DNA from: an uncultured Bacteroidia bacterium
GTDB taxonomy: Bacteria; Bacteroidota; Bacteroidia; Bacteroidales; UBA932
Assembly: GCA_902785825.1 (NCBI GenBank)
Contig: CACZZZ010000022.1
Span: forward strand, 1 to 39,188
DNA length: 39,188 nucleotides
Direction of reading: 5' to 3'
In this document: one piece after another, positions 25,470 through 33,100 of the stretch
Layout of the letters: every line of letters starts with the position of its first letter
Numbering within the stretch: the first letter of the stretch is position 1
Notes under the pieces: model-generated
Database searches by the model: none
Told to the model about the DNA's origin: nothing
The model's input: only the letters and a program-made list of their open reading frames with translations
Program-made: the position numbers and the translations under genes

Positions 25470-25760
25470 CTATGTTGTAGTAGATGAACGGGTCGTTTAC
25501 GGTTGAGGGGTTGATGTGGACTGGCCGCTCGGAGGCGCTGGCGTCACTGATGCCCCAGTGGATGGCGTCGCAGGTGTCGTCATAAGAGCCGATCACGGCA
25601 TATTCCTTGGCTCCCAAGGCCCACCCGACTCTTCTCTCCCATTCAGCGGCATCTACCCTTGCCCAGTCCTGTGGAGGAACTCCGGAGTTGGGGCTGCAGA
25701 AGCGGACTGCCCCGTCAGAGCTTTCGGAAATATTCCTGTAACCCCGCGAGCTTTTTTGTA
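25450..25760 (-). pseudogene. C-terminal remnant of an unidentified protein
   Basis: The minus strand carries an open frame with no usable start that ends at TAG 25452-25450. It encodes about 100 protein-like residues including SSDGAVRFCSPNSGVPPQDW, AEWERRVGWALGAKEYAVIG, SYDDTCDAIHWGISDAS and NDPFIYYNIVKKALK. The amino-acid composition and codon use look like real protein, but the frame runs upstream into a T/A-rich promoter region (25750-25790) and meets a stop near 25811. It therefore looks like the 3' end of a gene whose front was deleted. I do not recognise the family. It overlaps the esterase 3' end by 20 bases. Confidence 0.6.
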
Positions 25761-25785
25761 TTGGACGATTTTTTTTGTATCTTTG
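25756..25785 (+). promoter_or_regulatory. Bacteroidota-type promoter in the decayed region
   Basis: TTG at 25756-25758, a 19-base T-rich spacer, and TATCTTTG at 25778-25785, a full match to the consensus. The only thing directly downstream is a short hairpin unit, not an intact gene. Confidence 0.65.
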
Positions 25786-25790
25786 TATGT

Positions 25791-25858
25791 CATTTATGGA
25801 TGACTTATAGCTAAACTATGAACAGGCATCCACCTCTAATGGATGCCTGTTTTATTTA
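25791..25858 (+). ncRNA. Candidate short RNA or orphan leader ending in a terminator hairpin
   Basis: From the promoter at 25756-25785 a transcript would start near 25792 and stop after the hairpin at 25821-25851, giving about 65 bases. It holds a tiny frame (MDDL, 25796-25810) and no protein gene. It could be a small RNA, or the attenuator leader of a gene lost from this region. The evidence is only promoter plus terminator. Confidence 0.35.
25821..25857 (+). terminator. Rho-independent terminator hairpin
   Basis: A perfect 12-bp stem (AACAGGCATCCA at 25821-25832 with TGGATGCCTGTT at 25840-25851) closes a 7-base loop and is followed by TTTTATTT. It could also work in the opposite direction because of the AA run at its left side, but the T-tract is better on the plus strand. 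Confidence 0.75.
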
Positions 25859-25944
25859 CTGCTAAGAAGACTGAACAATACCGAGGGGAGGTACTGTGAC
25901 ACGGGATCTTTGTTCTACAGCTATAAATCAATATCCATAAATGA

Positions 25945-26118
25945 AAAAGAGAACACATGGCACCGGTCTGGGCCCCAAAACTTGGCAAAACCGTGATGCG
26001 GGCTAAGAAGATCTCCAAGAGGGGAGGCCTTGTCGGTGTCCGTCTCGGAGAGGACAGGGTCTATATTACAGGAAAGGCCTGTCTTTTCATGGGAGGTGAC
26101 ATTCCTTTTGATTTGTAA
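25945..26118 (+). pseudogene. C-terminal remnant of a PhzF-family isomerase
   Basis: An open frame of about 57 residues, with an ATG at 25957 and stop at 26116-26118, encodes HMAPVWAPKLGKTVMRAKKI followed by SKRGGLVGVRLGEDRVYITG and KACLFMGGDIPFDL. This matches the last 50 or so residues of PhzF-family proteins (typical pattern H..LAPYWA.KLGK....Q.S.RGG.....DRV.I.G.A). A complete PhzF protein is about 260-300 residues, so some 80% is missing and no earlier part is found upstream. It is not expected to be functional. The ThuA gene starts 18 bases downstream. Confidence 0.7.
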
Positions 26119-26136
26119 TATTCAATAAATATCTGA

Positions 26137-27057
26137 ATGAGAACTATTTCCAAACTTTTTGCCATCGGGCTGACCCTAATGTCGGCCTTATTTACGGCAT
26201 GTGGCAGCAAGCCGATCCAGGGGGGCATCATCACCGGACAGAACAACCACAACTGGCCTGTGAGCCATCAGGCGTTAAAGCTGACTCTCGAGAATTCGGG
26301 AATATTCACGATGGACGTGGCTGTCTCGCCGGCCGCCGGGGAGGACATGTCCGGATTCAATGTGGATTTCAGCAAGTACAAACTTGTGGTCCTTGACTAT
26401 AACGGAGATCCCTGGCCGGAGAAGATGAATGAAGCCTTTCTTGATTTTGTCAAGAACGGCGGGGGAGTGGTTGTCTATCATGCCGCAGACAACTCATTCA
26501 CGGATTGGAAGGAATACAACGAGATTATAGCACTCGGAGGCTGGGGCGGAAGAAACGAGAAATCAGGCCCTTATGTCTATTGGAAGGATGGGGCCCTTGT
26601 CAAGGACACTTCCGAGGGCTTCGGTGGATCGCATGGCGCGAGGCATGAGTTCGTCCTCAATCAAAGGGTCGCCTCCCATCCCATTTTGGAAGGTCTTCCG
26701 GAGCATTGGAAACACGCTTCTGATGAGCTTTATGACAGGCTTCGCGGCCCAGGGAACATCAAGGATTGCCTCTACACGGCATATTCCCCGGTAGAGAAAG
26801 GCGGATCAGGACGTGAAGAGCCCCAAATCTTTACCGTCGAATACGGCAAGGGCAAGATATTCCACATCACCATGGGACATTGTGGCGAGACCCTTGAGGA
26901 TAATCCAGCGATGCAGTGCGCCGGGTTCCAGACTATGCTTTTAAGGGGGTCGGAATGGTGCGCCACCGGCAAGGTCAAACAAAAAGTCCCTGCCGATTTC
27001 CCGACAGAGACTCAAGTTTCTCTTAGACCGGATTACAAGCCAGTCATTAATAAGTAG
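26137..27057 (+). CDS. ThuA-domain lipoprotein
   Basis: A 306-residue lipoprotein: MRTISKLFAIGLTLMSALFT leads to a lipobox ending at Cys22. The mature part is a ThuA (trehalose-utilisation, class I glutamine amidotransferase-like) domain. Supporting blocks are GGIITGQNNHNWPVSHQALK near the start, YKLVVLDYNGDPWPE, FVKNGGGVVVYHAADNSF, SHGARHEFVL, SHPILEGLPEHWKHASDELY and GKIFHITMGHCGE. ThuA proteins are linked to sugar metabolism, but their enzymatic role is poorly known. It has no sugar-pathway neighbours here. Its upstream region is a gene remnant and no promoter stands out. It ends 4 bases before the convergent M48 gene. Confidence 0.9.
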   Translation: MRTISKLFAIGLTLMSALFTACGSKPIQGGIITGQNNHNWPVSHQALKLTLENSGIFTMDVAVSPAAGEDMSGFNVDFSKYKLVVLDYNGDPWPEKMNEAFLDFVKNGGGVVVYHAADNSFTDWKEYNEIIALGGWGGRNEKSGPYVYWKDGALVKDTSEGFGGSHGARHEFVLNQRVASHPILEGLPEHWKHASDELYDRLRGPGNIKDCLYTAYSPVEKGGSGREEPQIFTVEYGKGKIFHITMGHCGETLEDNPAMQCAGFQTMLLRGSEWCATGKVKQKVPADFPTETQVSLRPDYKPVINK

Positions 27058-27061
27058 ATAC

Positions 27062-27868
27062 TTATTTCTTTGCTGGACGCTTGTAGCCGTCCTGTGTAGC
27101 GCGTTGCGACATGGTCGCGATGCGCTTTTCTGTTGACGGGTGGTCCGAGAATATCTCCGAGACGGCCGAGCTTGATGAAGCGGCTTGGGTTCCGGCGGAG
27201 GCTCCACCATTGGAGAGGCTCAGCAGCTTCTCGAACGACATTGCCATAGCCCAAGGGTTCTTTTTGTGGGCGACGAGGAAGTCGTAGCCGTAGTCGTCGG
27301 CCTGGGCTTCTTGCTTGCGGGAGAATTTCGCGCTCATGAGGGCCTCACCGAGGTCCCCAAGCTGTGAGGCGGTAAGCACGGCAACAGTTCCACCAGTGGA
27401 GACCACCGCATCCCTGATCGCGGAGTTGCGGAGAGCGGCCTTGTACTGCTTGAGGGAATGCTTCAAAGCAACGTGGCCGATCTCATGGCCCACGACCCCC
27501 AGAACCTCGTCATCAGTCATCCTGTCCAGGAGACCGGTGTAAATCCTGACACTTCCGTCGGCGCAAGCGAAGGCGTTGACATCGTTGGTCTGGTAAACCT
27601 TGAAATTCAGCGGAGTGCCATCGACTGAGGTGATGCCTTTGGTGAGGTTGCGGACCCTCTTGACGTAGGCGTTGCTCTCCGGAAGTACCTGGCTCTGAGC
27701 GTCAAGCTGCTGGACATATTGGCTGACATAAGCCTTCATCTGCTCGTCGGTGACGGACGCCGCCTGAGCTATCTTGGCGCCGCTTGAGAGAAGATAAGCC
27801 GCGTTGAAGTTCTCGCTGCAAGAGACCAGAGTCAAAACAGCGGCCAAAGAGGCCAGAATCTTTTTCAT
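27062..27868 (-). CDS. M48-family zinc metalloprotease lipoprotein
   Basis: A 268-residue lipoprotein (MKKILASLAAVLTLVSC, lipobox ending at Cys17) of peptidase family M48, subgroup of E. coli LoiP/BepA without the tetratricopeptide tail. The zinc motif HEIGH is at residues 128-132 (GVVGHEIGHVALKH) and the third ligand is Glu187 in RKQEAQADDYG. NAFACADGSVRIYTGLLDRM is the conserved strand before the active helix, and FSDHPSTEKRI is the family's C-terminal motif. It probably acts in the periplasm on damaged or misfolded envelope proteins. It has its own -7 box and lies next to the pbpC-macroglobulin operon, on the same strand. Confidence 0.95.
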   Translation of the reverse strand: MKKILASLAAVLTLVSCSENFNAAYLLSSGAKIAQAASVTDEQMKAYVSQYVQQLDAQSQVLPESNAYVKRVRNLTKGITSVDGTPLNFKVYQTNDVNAFACADGSVRIYTGLLDRMTDDEVLGVVGHEIGHVALKHSLKQYKAALRNSAIRDAVVSTGGTVAVLTASQLGDLGEALMSAKFSRKQEAQADDYGYDFLVAHKKNPWAMAMSFEKLLSLSNGGASAGTQAASSSSAVSEIFSDHPSTEKRIATMSQRATQDGYKRPAKK

Positions 27869-27899
27869 ATCAATTGGTTTTAATTGTATTCCTAACCTG

Positions 27900-27907
27900 C
27901 AAATATA
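27900..27907 (-). promoter_or_regulatory. -7 box for the M48 protease gene
   Basis: The minus strand reads TATATTTG, a full TAnnTTTG match, 32 bases before the start codon. The -33 side would overlap the 3' end of pbpC, and no clear TTG is present there. Confidence 0.5.
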
Positions 27908-27916
27908 TAAAAAATA

Positions 27917-30181
27917 TTATTTGTTCTCCGCTATGGTGAATCCGACGGAATGGGAGTTCCCAGCCTCATCGACAACCGTGACCGAATGCTTACCCGGGGG
28001 TGGAGTCAATCTCATTTGGTGGATGAACCGTGTCTGTCCTATGTATTCATTGTCCAGATGCCAGAACACGGTCTGTCCCGGATCCCTGTGAGCGAGGTTG
28101 AAAGTCACTCCGGCGATGCTCCCGTCCAGCTGCCTTGGAATAAATATTGTGGCCCCGCCTTCAGGGTAGATGAACTCCATCGGAGCGTAGTCCTCCTTAT
28201 TCGCGGGTATGTACGGGTCATATTCAGGATGATGCTGCCTGTAGTACCATTCCATCGATGGCGGGAGAATGAACGTGCGGATCCCGTCAAGTGTCTTGTG
28301 GTAGGGGCACGGTTCCGTCTTGACCGCTTTCTGCGGAAGCATCAGGGTGTCAAGCCTCTCGCAACTTGGACCCGCCAAGTGACCGGACGAATGACAGGTC
28401 TCCATCAGGACATAGTCTCCGGGAGCGGGCTCCTTGAACCATCCTCCGGCCGCATAAGCGTTCTCCACATCCTTTACTGGCAGGAGGTTGAATATGTCGA
28501 ACAAGACGGGGCCCGCAGTTCTGGCGCCTGTCAGTCCCGGGACTCCTTGCCCCTGGGCGTTACCGGCCCAAACTCCCACGGCATAGTCGGATGTCACCCC
28601 GACAGCCCAGGCGTCGCGGAATCCGTAGCTTGTGCCTGTCTTCCAAGCGATCTTCTTTAACGAGCTGACCAGTCTCCAGTCCATCTCGTCTGGCCGGTTC
28701 ACTTCTTTCAAGGCCTCAAAAGTGTGCCAGAGGGCGCATTTGTCCGTGAGAGGGAAACCGCTGAGTCTCTCACCCTTACGTGTGAAATCCCGTCCGGACG
28801 CCTGATAGGAGGCTGACATCTTGGCGTACATCGAAGTGATGTCCATCAAGGTCGCCTCTCCTCCGCCAAGGATCAGCGAGAGCCCGTAATGCGAGGCGCT
28901 CTTCGTCAGGGTGGTGAGGCCGGATTTCCGGAGAATATCCAGGAACCTCGGGACTCCGAACCTGCGCAGCATGTGTACGGACGGGACATTCAGGGAACGG
29001 GCGAGCGCCTCGGCGGCCGGGACGGCGCCGGCGAACTCCCTGTTGAAATTTTGCGGGGAGAAACCGTTGAGGTTGACGGGAATATCCGGCAATAAAGTGT
29101 AAGGAAGAATCTCCCCATCCTGAAGCGAAGCGCAGTAAAGGATTGGTTTCAAAATACTTCCAGTGCTTCTGGGAGAGCTCGCGATATCCACGTCAGACCC
29201 TGGTCGCTTCCGGTCAGGATCAGCGTTTCCCACATAAGCGAGAATCTCTCCGGTCCGGACGTCCATCACCACGGCGGCGAGGTCATTGATCCCATTCAAA
29301 GCGAACTCGTCGTTCCACTGGTCCGCGACTTCCTGCACTTGTCTTTGGAGATGGATATCTACGGTTGTCTTGACCCTTAGTCCCCTCGATGTCTTGGCGA
29401 AGCGCTCGGCAAGGTGCCTCGCATCTCTCGGTAGGGCCACAGGCTCAAGAGGAAGTGGCTCTTCAAGAGCGAGTTCCAAATCAAGATCGTCCATTTTGCC
29501 ACGTTTGTGGAGATCGGTCAGAAGGCGATTGCGCTTTTCAAGCAACCTCTCCCTGTTTCTTCCGGGATGGATGTCCGCCGGGGCGTTGGGCAAGACCGCC
29601 AGCGTGGCAGCCTCTCCCCAGGAAAGCTCCTCTGGCGGACGGCCGAAATACCTCCAGGCCGCCGCTTCCAGCCCTACCACGTTGCCACCGAACGGGGCGT
29701 GGGAGGCATAGAGCGCCAAGATCTTTTTCTTCGAATATCTAAGCTCGAGCCTTGTGGCGAGAACGGATTCCACGATTTTTTGCCAGATAGTCCTTTCCTT
29801 CCCACGAGACAGCCTTATGACCTGCATTGTGATCGTGCTGCCTCCGCTGGTCACCTTGCCCGCTTTGATATTCCCGATCGCTGCCCTCACGATAGAAACG
29901 GGATTGACTCCCGGATGGTAGGGGAACCACCTGTCCTCGAATTCGATGATGGCGTCCTTGAATTTTTCAGGGACTTTGTCGGAAGGGGGGAAACGCCACT
30001 GTCCGTCCGCGGCGATCCTCGCCCCGAGCAGTTCTCCGTTTCTGTCCTCCACGACGGTGGAATAGGTCGTACCTTTGAAAATGTCCCTCGGAAGACAAAG
30101 AAGGTAGGCAATCAAGATGGCGGCGGCCAAAATGATTATTGGCCGCCGCGCAATCTTGAAGAGAACCTTCTTGACTCCCAT
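27917..30181 (-). CDS. pbpC: Penicillin-binding protein 1C
   Basis: A 754-residue bifunctional peptidoglycan synthase of the inner membrane. A transmembrane helix (ARRPIIILAAAILIAYLL) is at residues 11-28. The GT51 glycosyltransferase domain (about 50-225) has the catalytic Glu82 in EFEDRWF, GGSTITMQ and KILALYASHAPFGGN. The transpeptidase domain has S342-I-L-K (TGSILKP), S396-L-N and K514-T-G-T (KTGTSYGFRDAW). The C-terminal 90 residues are the BiPBP_C domain typical of PbpC (EFIYPEGGATIFIPRQLDG). Start 30181 overlaps the macroglobulin stop by one base (TAATG), which indicates translational coupling; the frame upstream of it lies inside the macroglobulin gene. Linkage to a macroglobulin is the usual PbpC context. 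Confidence 0.97.
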   Translation of the reverse strand: MGVKKVLFKIARRPIIILAAAILIAYLLCLPRDIFKGTTYSTVVEDRNGELLGARIAADGQWRFPPSDKVPEKFKDAIIEFEDRWFPYHPGVNPVSIVRAAIGNIKAGKVTSGGSTITMQVIRLSRGKERTIWQKIVESVLATRLELRYSKKKILALYASHAPFGGNVVGLEAAAWRYFGRPPEELSWGEAATLAVLPNAPADIHPGRNRERLLEKRNRLLTDLHKRGKMDDLDLELALEEPLPLEPVALPRDARHLAERFAKTSRGLRVKTTVDIHLQRQVQEVADQWNDEFALNGINDLAAVVMDVRTGEILAYVGNADPDRKRPGSDVDIASSPRSTGSILKPILYCASLQDGEILPYTLLPDIPVNLNGFSPQNFNREFAGAVPAAEALARSLNVPSVHMLRRFGVPRFLDILRKSGLTTLTKSASHYGLSLILGGGEATLMDITSMYAKMSASYQASGRDFTRKGERLSGFPLTDKCALWHTFEALKEVNRPDEMDWRLVSSLKKIAWKTGTSYGFRDAWAVGVTSDYAVGVWAGNAQGQGVPGLTGARTAGPVLFDIFNLLPVKDVENAYAAGGWFKEPAPGDYVLMETCHSSGHLAGPSCERLDTLMLPQKAVKTEPCPYHKTLDGIRTFILPPSMEWYYRQHHPEYDPYIPANKEDYAPMEFIYPEGGATIFIPRQLDGSIAGVTFNLAHRDPGQTVFWHLDNEYIGQTRFIHQMRLTPPPGKHSVTVVDEAGNSHSVGFTIAENK

Positions 30182-33100
30182 TATTGGGCAACTACCTTCG
30201 CTGTCCCAGAGGCTGAGTTGGCGCTGATGTGAGCGTCGTAGAGAGCCTCGCACTTCACTGAAGGAAGGGTGAACTCACCTTCGTAGGCAGCGTGCATCTT
30301 GACCTTGAAGGTCTTGCTCCGGCCTCTCGGCAGGTCGAAGTACCAGATGACCCGGTCGTCGCGGATGTCCCTGTAGGAATATCCGGTCCTGGTTTCTCCG
30401 GAACCGAACAGGCGGTCGTTGAATATCTCCCATCCGGAAGGAATAGCCTCGGTGAGCGCCAGGTTATGGTAGTCCCTCATCGGGCTGGAGTTGCCGACGG
30501 TGATTGTGACGGTGAAGTCGGTACCCTGGGCTATCTCGGCGGGATTGATGACCTTGCCGTTGGACGCGGTGTAAGTGACAGTCATGTTGATGCCATTGTT
30601 CCTGGCTTCGGTCCTCGTGCCAAACTCGGGCACTGTTGAGGTGATCAGAGTGGCGTATATGACCCCCGCGGAGTTGTTCTTGACATCAGCGCCTCCGGCC
30701 TGGGTGTCCAGGGCGAGACCTGCGACGGCCTTCGGAGTCTTCACTGGAGTTGCCTTGCCGGCCTGAGTGACCTCGGCCTCGAGATTGCCGGTGTTGACCT
30801 TGGCGGCCAGACTCGCCATTCCCTTGGAAGCGAAGGCTGTCTCCTGGGTCATATACCATCCTCCTGACATAGCCTTGGCGACTTCCTGGGCGATGTCCAT
30901 CGCGGAAGGCACATCGTCAATCAGCACACAGGTCTCAAGGGCGACCGCCTTGTCACGGGTGGAAGAACCGAATGTCCTGCCGGATTCGGTGTACTCGGAG
31001 AAGTCTGTCCTGAGATTGGCCACCATGTCCTTGGCGATATTCTTCTTACCTGCCACGGCGTATGCGGAGGCAAGCATCCATCCGGCCTGCATGGAAAGGT
31101 TCTCGGAATCCTTGAGCCTGTTCATGGCGCCATTCTCGGCTTCTCCCTTGAGCGCGAGGGTGTAAAGCCTGTAAGCCTGTTCGAAGTCCCAGAGAGGATA
31201 TTCAGGATTAGCCCTGTAGTCCTGGACGGCTTTCTTCTGGTATCTGGCCCAGCTGGCGAGGACTCCCTTGCTGACGCTGAACCCGTTCTGGGAGGCCATG
31301 ACCATGAACTGACCGGCCATGGAAGTTACCCAACCATTGGCGTCAGAGGATCCCGGCCAGTAAGCGAAGCCGCCGCTGCCGAGCTGCCTCTGATAGAGTT
31401 GCTGCAGGATTCCGGGGATGAGTGCCTCTGCCTGCTGCTTCTTCTCGTCAGGGAGCATGTCCTTGATGGAGAGGAGGGTAATGCCTCTGGAAGCCAGCTG
31501 CTCGCTGCAGTTGTAGTCATAGTCTTTGACGAACTTGAATATGCCCTCGTAATCAACTGAAGGGAAGCTCGCGAGCTCCAAGGTCGCCCATTGCTCCTGT
31601 CCGGCAGTGAAGGGTGAGAAGCCGAAATGCTTGCTCTCTCCCTTGCCGATCATCGCCCTGGTGATGTTTACTGTGGCGGGGTTGGGGTTCCGGACAGAGA
31701 TCTCGATTGTCTCAGCGGCCTTATGCCCGTTGCCGTCAGCGGAAACCGTAACTTTGGCGACACCCTCACCTGTAGCCTCGAGGTCGAACTTGACGAGTTT
31801 GTCGCCCGGTTTGTCGAAGCTCACGGAGGTCTTCTCATTCCCGGTTATCTTGAGCGGTCCTTCGACCTTGACGCTGACATTGGCGTTCTTGACACCGTCC
31901 TCAAGGGCGAAGACATTGACAGGAAGCGTCACCTTCTCACCTGTTCCTATGACTCTCGGGAGGGTGGGCAGCACCATGAGAGGCGAACGGACAGGCACTG
32001 TCTTCTCGGCATTGCCGTACTGGGAGCCGTGTCCGGCGATCAGCATGACCCTCACGCTTCCGACATACATCGGGAGAGTGATCTTGTGGGTCGATGAGCC
32101 GTTCTGGAGTGTGTAAGGCCCGAGGAACTTCACGACCGCGTTGAAACGATTGTCCTTCTTCGCTCCGACGTTCACGCTCTCGTCACCTCCGATGCTGAAC
32201 ATCGGGGAGAATCTTCCGCTGTAGGCGCCGATAACATAGTCATAGAGATCCCATGTGCTCACTCCGAGCGCCTCTCTCTCGTACATGGCCTTCCATGGAT
32301 CCGGAGTCTTGAATCCGGTGAGATCGAGGAGACCCTCATCAACTATGGCCAGGGTGTAGGTCATCGGCTTTCCTGATTTCTCCTTGATCTTGACCTTGAA
32401 CTCCTCTTCCGGGCGCAGCACGTCAGGCATCTCAATCACGGGCTCAAGATGGGAGTTCTTGTCGTTGACCAGGATCGGCTGTACTCCATAGAGCCTGATC
32501 GGGAGATCATTGTCGGCCCTCTCGTGAGGCTGGAGCAAAGTGATGTGGATGTAGAAGTTAGGGGCCATCTCAGGAGTCACCTTGAAGGTGTAGGTGGCGT
32601 CCCCATCTCCGGAGGTCTTGACCCATTTCCTGGAGAGGACCGTCCTTGAATTCTCGAGTGACACGAGCGCCTGACCCTTGGCCGCGGCCGGGATATAGAC
32701 GGTCACAGTCTCACCCACGTCGTAGGACTCCTTGTCAGTGGAGAAGGAGAGCATCGAGAGACCGTCAGGGTCTGATTTAGAGGACCTTCCCCTGTAGGCC
32801 GGCCAGTCGGCGTAGAATACTCCACCGGAGATGTGCCCGCTGTTGGTGTCCTTGACGATAAGCAGGTACCTTCCCCATTCGGGATAATCGACCCTGAACG
32901 GGATGGTGCTTCCGTTCTTGGCGGATCTCATCGATCCTGAAGATATCATCTCAGCGGAAGAGCTGTTGACATAGGAGTCGAGGCTCTCGTCGCGGCTCTC
33001 CCACCACCAGCTCCACTTGATCTTGTAGATTGAATATGTCAGATTGTCTCCCGCCACGGCCGCTCCGTCCTTATCGACGACGATCACGTCGATCTTGTAG

